Assembly: GCF_002850605.1 (NCBI RefSeq)
Contig: NZ_NXGB01000005.1
Location: forward strand, 1 to 64,000
Length of the DNA stretch: 64,000 bases
Direction of reading: 5' to 3'
Source: Pasteurella oralis
GTDB taxonomy: Bacteria > Pseudomonadota > Gammaproteobacteria > Enterobacterales > Pasteurellaceae
Each line of letters starts with the position of its first letter. Positions within the stretch are counted from its first letter, which is position 1. Positions 1 to 9,052 of this stretch are shown one piece after another. The position numbers and the translations under genes are program-made. The notes under the pieces were generated by a model that was not told where the DNA came from, did not search any database, and saw only the letters and a program-made list of their open reading frames with translations.

Positions 1-56
1 ACAAGCCTACAAGCCTACAAGCCTACAAGCCTACAAGCCTACAAGCCTACAAGCCT
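1..56. repeat. Octanucleotide tandem repeat (ACAAGCCT)n
   Basis: Seven exact head-to-tail copies of ACAAGCCT run from base 1 to 56, and the tract is cut by the window edge so the true copy number is unknown. Eight is not a multiple of three, so a copy change would shift any reading frame crossing it. All three plus frames are open through the repeat and stop at 58-60, 62-64 and 111-113; the minus strand has TAG in every frame. The last copy flows into the hairpin AGCCTAT-AA-ATAGGCT (52-67). Such tracts in Pasteurellaceae are usually slipped-strand phase-variation sites; that role here is inference. Confidence 0.9.
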
Positions 57-112
57 ATAAATAGGCTATCCTATAAAGAATTATATCTCAACACTTTTTT
101 GGGAGGTTGTTA

Positions 113-2365
113 ATGTCTAAACAATCTCTGAATATTAGTGAGTCTATTACCGAAAATATATTTCGTAATTTTTATAAGGATGATGGTTTTATTGAGAAAT
201 CAGCAATACCAAATTATTACGGATTTAAATCAAAGAAAGGAACAGGATATAAAGGGTATCCTGATTTTTTTAAAGATACCAATAATAACTACTCAATAAT
301 CGTTGAGGTTAAGGCAATAAAACATTCAGATGCTGAAGATGAAGTAAAATTTTATATGTCTGAAAATAACATAGATACAGACATTATAGGTATTGCAGTA
401 TCAGGACAAAACTTAGAACAAATCAAAGTAACCTATTTTTATAAGCTGCTTGAAGATGGAGAAATAAAAAAATTAAAAGTAAAAGACTCTCTATTAAAAT
501 TAGAGTCATTATACAAAAAATTCCTAAGACATAAATATGGAGAGGTTATATCAGAAGATGAATTGATAACTGTTATAAAGGGACTCAATGAAGATTTTCA
601 TAAAGGAAATATCAGAGAAACCGAAAGAAGCTTATTTTTCTCAGGGTTAATGATTGCTTTAACCAACCAAAACTTTAGAAATACATATAAAAATATATCT
701 GCCCCTTCTAAAGAAGACATATCTAAGACATCAGTAACGCTATTACAAGCTCATTACTTAAATAAATCTATTGTTGATGCAATAGAAATTCAATTAGAGT
801 CAAAAATAAACAACCTATCAAAAGAATATAGTTGGGGTGATAAATTTTCATTTATTAAAAATATAGATTTTGGTCTTAAAGAGTACAAAGAGATTATCAA
901 AAAGATAGAGAATAAAATATATACCTCATATCTTTTAGATGAGAAGCAAGATATATTAGGAAAAGCATATAAAATCTTTCTTTCGAGAGCAGGAAGTGCA
1001 GAGAGTAAGAACATTATTTTAACTCCTGATCATATAAAAGGATTAATGCTGAAGCTAGCTAGATTAAGTGTTGATGACGTTGTGATTGATACTTGTATGG
1101 GAACTGGTGGATTTTTAATGGAGGCAATGGAGAGATTGATTAACCTAGCCGAAGAGAATGATGAAAAAATAGATCACATAAAAAGTAATCAGCTTATTGG
1201 ATTTGAATTAGATTCTGTATTATTCTCTTTAGCTTGTTCTAACATGTTTTTACATGGAGATGGGCGTTCTAACTTATTATTTAGATCAAGTTTATTGGAT
1301 GATAATAAGAAAATAGTCAATAATTACGATTCTGTACTATTAGAATATATTAAAGGATTAAAACCTACAAAATGTATAATAAATCCCCCATATGAAAAGA
1401 ATCAATCTATTAAATTTACTCTTCAGGCATTAAAGTTCATCGAAGCGAATGGAAAACTTATTATCATTATGCCTACTCCAACTTTGAATAAAAATAAAGA
1501 TGGACTGCTTGAGGAAATATTAAAAATTGCAAAATTGGATTTTGTAATCAAAATGCCATTGAATATATTTTCAGAGCAGAAAAGGATTGTTAATACATCT
1601 ATATTTGGCTTCACCAAGACACCTCATCAAAAAAGTGATAATGTATTATTCTATAACTTACAAGATGATGGCTTTGTTAGTGTCCAACATAAAGGAAGGC
1701 TAGATAAAAATAATAGATGGAATGATATAGAAAATGCAATCATTGATTGCATTAATAATTTGGAAGAAGTAAGAGGAATCTGTGAAAAAAGAAAAATATA
1801 TGATAGCAAAGGGGTTTTAAATCCTGCAGGGTTCAGAAAGCAGAAAAATAGTAATTATCCTTTAGTGAGAATAGGAGATTTGTTCCATGTGGATGATGGA
1901 ATATTAGCTAGTAGTGATGCTGATGAGAGTGGCGAATATGATTTTATTACAGCATCGGAAGAAAAAAAGAAGCATATTGAATATACCCATGAATGTGAAT
2001 CTATTATTTATGCTGCTAAAGCTGGTGGTTCGTTAGGTAGAACACATTATGTAAACGGAAAATTTATTGCAAGCAACCTTTGTTATATTTTGACATCCCA
2101 AAATAACAAGGATTATCCTGTGGATATGCAATTCTATAATATATATTTTTCAGCTATAAGGAATAATATTGTTGCAGATCTTGCTGATGGAACATCTAAA
2201 TTAACAATAGATAAGAAAATTTTTAAAGAATATTTGATTGAACATATACCTATTAACATACAGAAGCAATATGTTAAAACTCATATGGCGGAATATCATA
2301 ATGCTATTGATAGGTTAAATGAGGTCAAAAATAATATGAATAAAGATATATTATCTATTCTTTGA
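113..2365 (+). CDS. Single-chain type IIG-like restriction-methylation-specificity enzyme
   Basis: A 750-residue protein that seems to join cleavage, adenine methylation and target recognition in one chain. Residues 1-110 hold a PD-(D/E)XK nuclease signature (P50-D51, then E65-V66-K67). The N6-adenine methylase core has motif I DTCMGTGGF (326-334) and motif IV NPPY (424-427). From about residue 590 the chain resembles one target-recognition domain of HsdS (YPLVRIGDLF onward) ending in a helical, coiled-coil-like tail. The start at 113 is chosen for GGGAGG at 101-106; TTG at 107 is the only in-frame alternative. Reading is notably AT-rich with many ATA codons, and the gene has no uptake signal, unlike most neighbours, suggesting transfer. 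Architecture is BcgI-like but with the specificity part fused; the recognition sequence cannot be predicted. Confidence 0.85.
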   Translation: MSKQSLNISESITENIFRNFYKDDGFIEKSAIPNYYGFKSKKGTGYKGYPDFFKDTNNNYSIIVEVKAIKHSDAEDEVKFYMSENNIDTDIIGIAVSGQNLEQIKVTYFYKLLEDGEIKKLKVKDSLLKLESLYKKFLRHKYGEVISEDELITVIKGLNEDFHKGNIRETERSLFFSGLMIALTNQNFRNTYKNISAPSKEDISKTSVTLLQAHYLNKSIVDAIEIQLESKINNLSKEYSWGDKFSFIKNIDFGLKEYKEIIKKIENKIYTSYLLDEKQDILGKAYKIFLSRAGSAESKNIILTPDHIKGLMLKLARLSVDDVVIDTCMGTGGFLMEAMERLINLAEENDEKIDHIKSNQLIGFELDSVLFSLACSNMFLHGDGRSNLLFRSSLLDDNKKIVNNYDSVLLEYIKGLKPTKCIINPPYEKNQSIKFTLQALKFIEANGKLIIIMPTPTLNKNKDGLLEEILKIAKLDFVIKMPLNIFSEQKRIVNTSIFGFTKTPHQKSDNVLFYNLQDDGFVSVQHKGRLDKNNRWNDIENAIIDCINNLEEVRGICEKRKIYDSKGVLNPAGFRKQKNSNYPLVRIGDLFHVDDGILASSDADESGEYDFITASEEKKKHIEYTHECESIIYAAKAGGSLGRTHYVNGKFIASNLCYILTSQNNKDYPVDMQFYNIYFSAIRNNIVADLADGTSKLTIDKKIFKEYLIEHIPINIQKQYVKTHMAEYHNAIDRLNEVKNNMNKDILSIL

Positions 2366-2396
2366 AAAATAGCGAGCCAAAAGGCTCGCTATTTTT
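2365..2396. terminator. Bidirectional terminator after the R-M gene
   Basis: Perfect 14-bp inverted repeat AAAAATAGCGAGCC / GGCTCGCTATTTTT with a 4-base loop. The A and T arms let it work in both directions, which fits a plus-strand gene ending at 2365 and a minus-strand frame ending at 2395. Confidence 0.9.
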
Positions 2397-2574
2397 ATCT
2401 AATCCTCATCTTGATTGGATTAACCCTTACCTCATTCTCAGTCTTAGGTTTATTCTCAGACCTTCTATTCAATAGCTCATCTGGAAAAGGTTGAAACACA
2501 GATTTCATCATCTGCTCAGTAGAAATTTCTTGAAACAATATTGAACTATATAAGTCTTTGAATTGATAAATTGC
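2395..2574 (-). pseudogene. Remnant: C-terminal 59 codons of an unrecognised gene
   Basis: A minus-strand frame of 59 codons ends with TAA at 2397-2395, exactly at the shared bidirectional terminator, as a real gene would. It reads as ordinary protein (for example MMKSVFQPFPDELLNRRSEN, and ends KMRIR) but is closed upstream by TGA at 2577-2575, and no good ribosome site precedes the internal ATG pair. The simplest reading is the 3' end of a gene convergent with the R-M gene whose front was lost in the rearrangement that brought in the insertion sequence. I do not recognise the family. Confidence 0.5.
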
Positions 2575-3006
2575 TCATTTTTTTGACAGATTAGAAATCT
2601 CGTTAGGTATAGTCTAACAAGGTTTCTTTTGTTTGATACAAAAGAAAATCAGCGAATTTTATACCGCACTTTAAAGCAGCCCCTTTGGGTTTTATTACTG
2701 TGTCTGCTGCATGCTAGTATTGAATATGTAGTGGGAAGTTATGTAATAAAATCTGGGGTTTCCATATAGCATTTCATTTAGGAATGGTATGCTCAAATTA
2801 TGGGATGATTGATTTATGGCTGTCACATTAAATATTGTTCAACATATCAGCAATTAAACTCATCAAAAAATTTTTCTTGACATAATCCAGCCCTTTCTCC
2901 AACTGGATAGTTTCAAAAATACCGAAATTTTCAAAAATTACTTGACAAAAGAAAGAACTTGAAAAACACCCTATAAAATAATACATTTCTGCCCACAGAG
3001 AATAGT
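2575..3006. other. Gene-free junction between remnant and IS transposase
   Basis: About 430 bases without a supportable gene. It holds one uptake signal (2663-2671), a short minus-strand open stretch of 38 codons around it (about 2617-2733) that has no start signal, and AT-rich sequence leading to the transposase. The left end of the insertion sequence must lie here, but I could not pair terminal inverted repeats or find a target-site duplication by eye. Confidence 0.5.
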
Positions 3007-3080
3007 CCCTTCATTATGACTTTGTTTTTTAAGCCTAAAAAGGCTTGGAAATTTCAAAGTTTTAATGAAGGGATTTTTGT
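3007..3080 (+). terminator. Long hairpin with T-tract just upstream of the transposase start
   Basis: CCCTTCATTA (3007-3016) pairs with TAATGAAGGG (3063-3072). Inside it ACTTTG pairs with CAAAGT and AAGCCT (3031-3036) with AGGCTT (3041-3046). The outer 3' arm is followed by ATTTTTGTTT, so the structure can end transcription entering from outside. The arm also contains GAAGGG, the only ribosome site for the ATG at 3085, so a folded transcript would hide it. Insertion sequences often protect their transposase from read-through in this way. Confidence 0.7.
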
Positions 3081-3084
3081 TTCT

Positions 3085-4158
3085 ATGGCACAACATTTTC
3101 GGTTATCAGCGGCAGCACGCCAGCTATCGGTAGATAGCTTAGCGAGCTTATCTGATGCCGAAATTTTTCAACTATTGAAACAAGCTCGATGGGGTAATGT
3201 AGATGAAATGAACGATGTTATTTGTCCGCATTGTCATGCTCACCACCACGCCTATTTCATTTCTACTCGTAAACAATGGCAGTGCAAACATTGCCAGCAT
3301 CGTTTTTCTATTACAGCAGGCACGATTTTTCAAGGTGCAAAACTTTCTTTACGTAAAATTATGTTAGCCATTTTCTATTTTGCGACCGAAAGTAAAGGCT
3401 TATCCGCCATTACGTTATCACATAAACTCAATGTACAATACAAAACTGCATGGGTGTTGCTACATAAATTTCGTGAATCCCTTGATAAAGCCAAAGATTT
3501 AACTCCGCTACATGGCGAGGTTCATATTGATGGGGCTTACACGAACTACTACATTCGCCCTAAAAACTTTCGCCATAAACGTATTGATAGACGGAAGAAA
3601 CGCTATCAACGTGCAGATAAGTCTTGTGTGTTGGTATTCCGTCAACGTGCAGCTAATCAAGAAGTCATGAAAGGGGCTGATAGAAGTATCGTTGCTTTAG
3701 TAAAGGAAGAAAATACGCAAGATATACTTCATTTAACGCAACGATTAGTCAAGCCAAGCAGCACGATTCATGCTGATGAAAATCCTGCCTATGACTGCCT
3801 TACCTTTTATTATGATTTATGGCGAGTAAATCATTCTCAAGAGTATCGTTCGATTGATGGTATAACGAATAATCTTGCTGAATCCTTTTTCGCACGACTA
3901 CGACGAGCCATTACAGGTATCTATCACAAGATGAACAATAAATATCTGATGTTCTATGCAAATGAAATTGTATGGCGAGAAGATAACCGCCGAAAAAGTG
4001 TCAAAGAGAAATTTGAGCAATTACTAAAATGTTGCTTAAACACCTTACCTTCACGAGATTTTACAGGTTACTGGCAAGGCAATAAAAAAGCTGAAGCATT
4101 GTTTGGCTTAGCAAGTCTAACCGCTTCAAACGACTTACACTACATGAATGCAGCATAA
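3085..4158 (+). mobile_element. IS1595-family (ISXO2-like) transposase
   Basis: Intact DDE-type transposase of 357 residues from the ATG at 3085 (MAQHFRLSAAARQLS, the usual N-terminus of the family); an upstream in-frame ATG at 3016 would add 23 residues but lies inside a hairpin. An N-terminal zinc ribbon shows CPHC and CKHC pairs about 27 residues apart. The catalytic core carries the aspartates in HIDGAY and HADENPAY and the glutamate in NNLAESFFARLRRA. It cuts and rejoins the element's own ends. No uptake signal occurs inside. The frame is unbroken, so the element may still move, although the element ends were not found. Confidence 0.88.
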
Positions 4159-4446
4159 ACAAAAACCAATGTACACCTTACTCAAATATCTTATGGGTAA
4201 TTTAAAATGTTTATGGTGGCTTTGCTTTATACGGAATATGCATAAAATCTCCCGCAATGCTTCGCATGCATAAAGAAATATCTCTTACCGCAAGAGTAAA
4301 TATCGCCTATCTACTTGTAATGGAAGATTTTCTGTGAATTAAAAAGCCTTTAGCTTTATTGAGCCAAAGGCTTTCTTTTTGAGATTAACTGTTTGATTTT
4401 TTGGCTTTGTGCAACTGCTACATAATACCGGAAATTTTACCAAAAT
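4159..4446. other. Gene-free region with right part of the insertion sequence
   Basis: No gene is supported. A 28-residue minus-strand open stretch ending at about 4213 (includes MRSIAGDFMHIPYKAKPP) looks protein-like but has no start signal; it may be a leftover of another gene or part of the element. The right IS end should lie here or just beyond 4380. Confidence 0.4.
4341..4380 (+). terminator. Terminator downstream of the transposase
   Basis: AAAAGCCTTT at 4342-4351 pairs with AAAGGCTTT at 4366-4374, then CTTTTT. Likely ends transcription leaving the insertion sequence. Confidence 0.7.
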
Positions 4447-4489
4447 AGACCGCACTTTATTTTTAAAGCAAAAGTGCGGTCTTTTTTTA
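4447..4489. terminator. Terminator made of two inverted uptake signals
   Basis: AGACCGCACTTT and AAAGTGCGGTCT form a 12-bp stem (uptake-signal cores 4449-4457 and 4472-4480), followed by a run of eight T. Paired uptake signals used as terminators are known in Haemophilus; here it separates the IS region from tcyP. Confidence 0.85.
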
Positions 4490-4610
4490 TTCAATTTTAG
4501 GCGGGTTTATATAATAAAAGATTATAACCCATAGCAAAAAAGTAGTTGTAGTTTATTAGAAATTCCCATTTAATCATATGTAGTTTTTTTATTCGTATTG
4601 AGAGCAAATT

Positions 4611-5936
4611 ATGACCGTGATAAATCTTATTATTTTTGTCGCATTACTCGTGCTATTGGCATGGATTTTTAAACGTACACAGAAACTTGGTACTACCGTG
4701 TTTATTGGTTTGATATTGGGTTTAGTTGGTGGTGCATTATTACAGCTAGCGAGTCAAGAGGTAATTAATCATACTTTAGACTGGGTTAACTTAGTGGGTA
4801 ATGGCTATGTACGCTTACTACAAATGATTGTCATGCCATTAGTTTTTATTTCAATTTTATCTGCGATTACCCGTTTAAATCAGGCAAGTGCTTTAGGGAA
4901 AATCAGTTTCAGTGTGATTTCCGTGTTATTAGTGACTACTGCAATTGCTGCAGCAATTGGTATTGCTATGGCTTATGTATTTGATCTGAGTGCAGAGGGA
5001 TTAGTTGCTGGTGAACGTGAATTAGCTGCTCAGAGCCGTGTCGAAGGAAGAATGGAAAAAGTTAGCGGTTTGACGATTCCTGCTATGTTACTTTCATTTA
5101 TTCCTAAAAATCCGTTTTTAGAATTAACAGGAGCGAATCCAACCTCTATTATTAGTGTCGTGTTATTTTCTGCACTGTTAGGCGTTGCAGCATTAAGTTT
5201 AAGTAAAGAAGATCAGGCATTAGGCGAACGTATTGCACAAGGGGTAGATACATTGAATAAATTAATCATGCGTTTAGTGCGTATGGTGATTCGTTTAACG
5301 CCTTATGGTGTATTTGCACTCATGATTAAAATGGCAACAACATCAAAATGGGCAGATATTGTCAATTTAGGTTCATTTATCGTTGCCTCTTATTTAGCCA
5401 TTTTATTCATGTTCGTGGTACATGCACTGATATTGGTACTTTTTAAAGTGAATCCAGTGAGCTACTTTAAAAAAGTGTTACCCACATTAAGTTTTGCTTT
5501 TACTTCTCGTTCTAGTGCCGCCACATTGCCACTGAACATTGAAACACAAACGAATAAATTGGGGAATAACAGTGTGATTGCGAATTTTGCTGCAACTTTT
5601 GGGGCAACAATTGGGCAAAATGGCTGTGCAGGCATTTATCCTGCAATGCTAGCGGTCATGGTGGCACCAACAGTTGGACTTGACCCTTTTAGTTTCACTT
5701 ATTTAGCAACATTGATTTTAGTTGTCACGATTTCATCATTAGGCATTGCAGGTGTTGGCGGCGGAGCGACTTTTGCTGCCATCGTGGTACTTTCTACGTT
5801 GAATTTACCACTTGCATTGGTAGGGTTATTAATTTCTATTGAGCCTTTAATTGATATGGGACGTACCGCATTGAATGTCAATGGCGCAATGGTCGCAGGT
5901 ACGGTGACGAATCAAATATTAGGTAAAAGTAATTAA
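4611..5936 (+). CDS. tcyP: L-cystine:cation symporter TcyP
   Basis: Inner-membrane secondary transporter of the dicarboxylate/amino acid:cation symporter family, 441 residues, closest in kind to E. coli YdjN/TcyP, which imports cystine. Visible features are the family's serine-rich hairpin motif SRSSAATLPLNIETQTNKLG near residues 300-320, the NGCAGIYPAML segment that follows, and about eight to nine hydrophobic spans. The protein starts in a membrane helix with no signal peptide. It stands alone, convergent with the TonB receptor across a shared terminator. Other family members carry glutamate or dicarboxylates, but the hairpin and the segment following it match the cystine branch. Confidence 0.88.
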   Translation: MTVINLIIFVALLVLLAWIFKRTQKLGTTVFIGLILGLVGGALLQLASQEVINHTLDWVNLVGNGYVRLLQMIVMPLVFISILSAITRLNQASALGKISFSVISVLLVTTAIAAAIGIAMAYVFDLSAEGLVAGERELAAQSRVEGRMEKVSGLTIPAMLLSFIPKNPFLELTGANPTSIISVVLFSALLGVAALSLSKEDQALGERIAQGVDTLNKLIMRLVRMVIRLTPYGVFALMIKMATTSKWADIVNLGSFIVASYLAILFMFVVHALILVLFKVNPVSYFKKVLPTLSFAFTSRSSAATLPLNIETQTNKLGNNSVIANFAATFGATIGQNGCAGIYPAMLAVMVAPTVGLDPFSFTYLATLILVVTISSLGIAGVGGGATFAAIVVLSTLNLPLALVGLLISIEPLIDMGRTALNVNGAMVAGTVTNQILGKSN

Positions 5937-5966
5937 ACGCCTCATTATGAGTAAATAGAACAGTAA

Positions 5967-6000
5967 AAAAGAGATAGCGTAGTGCTATCTCTTTTACTTT
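5967..6000. terminator. Bidirectional terminator between tcyP and the TonB receptor
   Basis: AAAAGAGATAGC (5967-5978) pairs perfectly with GCTATCTCTTTT (5984-5995) around a 5-base loop, with T-runs on both strands. Confidence 0.9.
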
Positions 6001-6011
6001 TAGTTGATAAC

Positions 6012-8999
6012 TTAGAAGGTTAATTCCGCAGATAATCTAAAGTTTCTGCCCGGTGCATAGAAACGTTTAATCCCTGCACCAGTATTTTGGTCAATGAGAT
6101 TAATTGTTCCAATTGAACGAATTGAGCGAGCCGAATCCCAAGTAATATACTTTTTATTAGTCATATTATATAGACCTGCGGTTAACATCAGATTTTTAAT
6201 TGGTTTGGCATAAAGAATAGCATCAATTGTCGTATAGTGATTATTACGCCATGCTAATGTGCTGTCAGTGACTTTCTGACCTTGAATTAACGTGCCATTT
6301 TTCTTTTGACCTTCCCAATACATGTTATAAGTTTCACTGCGTTTTTTCTCCGCGACATCGGTGATGAAGAAGTCAATTCCATATTTGTCATCTTCCGTTG
6401 AATAACCAATATTATACACCGCGGTAGTCGGCTGAATCGCATTCATCGGAATTTTTCCTTCGATTTTGCCTTTTTGATGTGTCAATTTATAACCTACTCT
6501 GAAGCCTTTTAATTTGCTATAAAGTTCTGCTAATTCTAAACGTGCACTGACTTCAACTCCCGTAACTTTAGCATGATCTCTATTGCGATTTTGATAGAAT
6601 GGGTAGGTGAGTGAACTTCCTTCATCTACTGCACGTTGTCCTACATAAACTAAATCAATGAAATTATCATAATTGGTTTGGAATGCGCTTAATGTTAAGA
6701 AGCTTTGATTCTTATATAAAGTCAGTGCCGCCTCTTTTGTTTTAGCAATTTCGGGTTTCAAATTTACATTCGGTGTAATTGAGAAACTTGGATGTTTAAA
6801 TGTCATGAACATTTCATCAGAAGTTGGTGCTCTAAACCCATTTGAGTATTTTAATTGTACACGCAGCCAATCTAAGGGATCTAAGTTTACGCCTAGATTA
6901 TAAGAATGATGTTTATATGTTTTATTTTGCAGCATAATTGCCAAGTTTTGTGCAACATTTTTGTTCATACATTCAGTGTTATAGCCACATTCTGCACCAA
7001 TACCATAAGAATTACCGGGTAATGGAATAAAAATACCCGCAATGAGTCCTTTTGGTACAGGAACACTTGGATCATAACTTGGGCGGTGTTCGACTTTGTC
7101 ATAGCGATAATTGAGATCTAGATTAAGCCAATTAGTAAGCGTAATTTTATCACCAAGATAGATTGCTTGGTTTTTCGTTTTTACTGGAATCAAATAACTA
7201 TAACGACCATTCACATTTTCTCTTAAATTACCCGTGCAAGTACCACTAGGCCAGTAATCTGGGCGTGGTTCATAGACTGGTGGAAATGTACCAGGTTTAC
7301 GTTGATTACAGAAAAATGCATCTGCCCACCATTGAACATTACCACCTTTATAACCGTCTTTGTTTACCATACTTTTGGTTGTTTTACCGTATAGACCACC
7401 ATATTTCAGTTGATGTGCTATTCCCCAAGTCGAGAACTCTTTATCAAAATCTAAATTGATTTGTTTCGTATCCGTATTCAGATCGCGATCATTGTAGTCA
7501 TTGCGGCTATAACCAGTTGAGAAGGGAAGAATAAATTTGACGTCTTCGTATTGTTTACCGCCCCAGCTGTTTGCTATTGATTTCAATTCAATTTCACCAT
7601 ATTGACGACCATCAGCAAGGGTTTTAATCGTGATATCTCTATCCTGAAATTTATAAACGTCATTATAGTTCTCATCTTTTTTGACAAATACTTTAAATTT
7701 TTTCTTACAATCAATTTTAGAACAGTCAATCAACGTTGTTTGTGGCGAGTATTCACGGTAATCAAACCCTGAAATCACTTCGCCTTTAGAGTTTTTATAT
7801 TTCACTTCTTTACTCCAACGTCCATCGACTACATCAGCAGTAATTTCGCCTCCATGTTTATCTACAATTTTATTAACATTTGTACTGCTATCAAGCGTTA
7901 AACCTTGCTCATTTAAGACAGAAACACATTTTGGTCCACTACAATATTCATCTGTTCTGGCATTATTTTTGATTTTTTGGGAAGAAAATGACACTTTGAA
8001 ATGATCCCAAAGTGCAGTTTGCGTAAAGTTTTCATAAACAAATTGAATATTTTTACGATGAGAGCTATCGTTAGTCTTTCTTTCACCATAGATTTCGGTA
8101 TCAACATAGCTACTTGGGCGCAAAGTATAAGATAAATCTTCACCACGTGATCGCAATTTGGAATCATCTAATGCCACAGTAAAACGATGTTCTTCATGTG
8201 GTTGGAAACCAAATTTAATTAAAGTGCTATCTCGAGTAATATCATAAGGATCGGTTTTTTCACGCGTCTTACCTACAGCAGCTTTGTCTTCTTCTTTCGT
8301 TTTATAAATATCATAAAAATAGTTTTCGATTTCATGACCTTCACGACGCGTATTAATAAATAACACATCAAACCATTTATATTTTCCAGCCACAGTAACA
8401 GATGTCATATCTTCATTATTCATGCTTTGATAACCGCGTTTGACACCAATATGATAATTTTTATCGATCAGATAATCACGCGCATCCTTTGTTTCAAACA
8501 TCACTGAACCGCCGAGTGCTCCACTGCCTGATTTAATTGAATCGGCTCCTTTAGTAATGGTCGCGACTTTGACATTCTCTACTTCAACACCGTTACGCGT
8601 GTTATTAAAATTACCATAGCCCTCAAATAATTCTTTAAATCCCTGTGAACTTAAAGTTTCAGCTTGACGCAGCCCATCAATCATAATACCAACACGGTTT
8701 TCATCAACCCCACGTACTGCATAACCACTAGCGCCTGTACGTCCAGTTTCAACGACAGTGATGCCAGTTTCGTAACGAACTAAATCTCGGCTATCTGATA
8801 CTTGTTGTTTGCTAATTTTTTGTGCACTAATTTGAGTTTCACCCACTTTCTTTTCTTGGATATTGATATCTTCAGCGCCACTCGCACCAGAAACAACAAT
8901 CGTATCGAGTTGTTCAACTTGCTCAATTTCTTCCGCAAGTAGGGGTTGGCTTAAAGCTAAAGCGGTTAGCATCAGTGCAGACTGCTTGTTTAATTGCAT
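6012..8999 (-). CDS. TonB-dependent haemoglobin/transferrin/lactoferrin-family receptor (HgbA-like)
   Basis: Outer-membrane receptor of 995 residues that should take haem iron from host haemoglobin or a related carrier, powered by TonB-ExbBD. A signal peptide (cut after A22, LLA-EE) is followed by a TonB-box-like DTIVVSG, a plug domain (VRGVDENRVGIMIDGLRQ, GSGALGGSVMFET) and a 22-strand barrel ending in the terminal phenylalanine typical of outer-membrane insertion. The size and the FRAPTSDEMF segment match HgbA/Hgp receptors of Pasteurella and Haemophilus. Unlike the H. influenzae hgp genes there is no CCAA repeat tract in the 5' end, so expression should not be phase-variable by that route. 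The ligand is inferred from the family; transferrin or lactoferrin cannot be excluded. Confidence 0.87.
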   Translation of the reverse strand: MQLNKQSALMLTALALSQPLLAEEIEQVEQLDTIVVSGASGAEDINIQEKKVGETQISAQKISKQQVSDSRDLVRYETGITVVETGRTGASGYAVRGVDENRVGIMIDGLRQAETLSSQGFKELFEGYGNFNNTRNGVEVENVKVATITKGADSIKSGSGALGGSVMFETKDARDYLIDKNYHIGVKRGYQSMNNEDMTSVTVAGKYKWFDVLFINTRREGHEIENYFYDIYKTKEEDKAAVGKTREKTDPYDITRDSTLIKFGFQPHEEHRFTVALDDSKLRSRGEDLSYTLRPSSYVDTEIYGERKTNDSSHRKNIQFVYENFTQTALWDHFKVSFSSQKIKNNARTDEYCSGPKCVSVLNEQGLTLDSSTNVNKIVDKHGGEITADVVDGRWSKEVKYKNSKGEVISGFDYREYSPQTTLIDCSKIDCKKKFKVFVKKDENYNDVYKFQDRDITIKTLADGRQYGEIELKSIANSWGGKQYEDVKFILPFSTGYSRNDYNDRDLNTDTKQINLDFDKEFSTWGIAHQLKYGGLYGKTTKSMVNKDGYKGGNVQWWADAFFCNQRKPGTFPPVYEPRPDYWPSGTCTGNLRENVNGRYSYLIPVKTKNQAIYLGDKITLTNWLNLDLNYRYDKVEHRPSYDPSVPVPKGLIAGIFIPLPGNSYGIGAECGYNTECMNKNVAQNLAIMLQNKTYKHHSYNLGVNLDPLDWLRVQLKYSNGFRAPTSDEMFMTFKHPSFSITPNVNLKPEIAKTKEAALTLYKNQSFLTLSAFQTNYDNFIDLVYVGQRAVDEGSSLTYPFYQNRNRDHAKVTGVEVSARLELAELYSKLKGFRVGYKLTHQKGKIEGKIPMNAIQPTTAVYNIGYSTEDDKYGIDFFITDVAEKKRSETYNMYWEGQKKNGTLIQGQKVTDSTLAWRNNHYTTIDAILYAKPIKNLMLTAGLYNMTNKKYITWDSARSIRSIGTINLIDQNTGAGIKRFYAPGRNFRLSAELTF

Positions 9000-9017
9000 A
9001 GGGACCTCTTAGGTTAT

Positions 9018-9052
9018 TATTAATATTGATTATGAAAATTATTCGCAATTAT
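9018..9052 (-). promoter_or_regulatory. Possible Fur-controlled promoter of the receptor gene
   Basis: The 180-bp leader is AT-rich and contains GAATAATTTTCATAATC on the minus strand, partly similar to the Fur operator GATAATGATAATCATTATC. Iron repression is expected for such a receptor, but the match is imperfect in AT-rich DNA. Confidence 0.3.

Noticed and set aside
52-67. Hairpin at the end of the octanucleotide tract as a terminator.
   Set aside because: No T-run follows on either strand.
12-2365. Minus-strand open frames inside the R-M gene and many large opposite-strand frames in aceE, aceF, fabB and sstT.
   Set aside because: They are mirror frames of strongly coding genes, lack ribosome sites and have no recognisable domains.
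3016-3084. Longer transposase start at 3016.
   Set aside because: The added 23 residues lie in a hairpin, lack a ribosome site and do not look like the family N-terminus.
4213-4310. Short minus-strand frame ending KAKPP beyond the transposase.
   Set aside because: No start codon with a ribosome site and no family recognised; noted only as part of the gene-free region.
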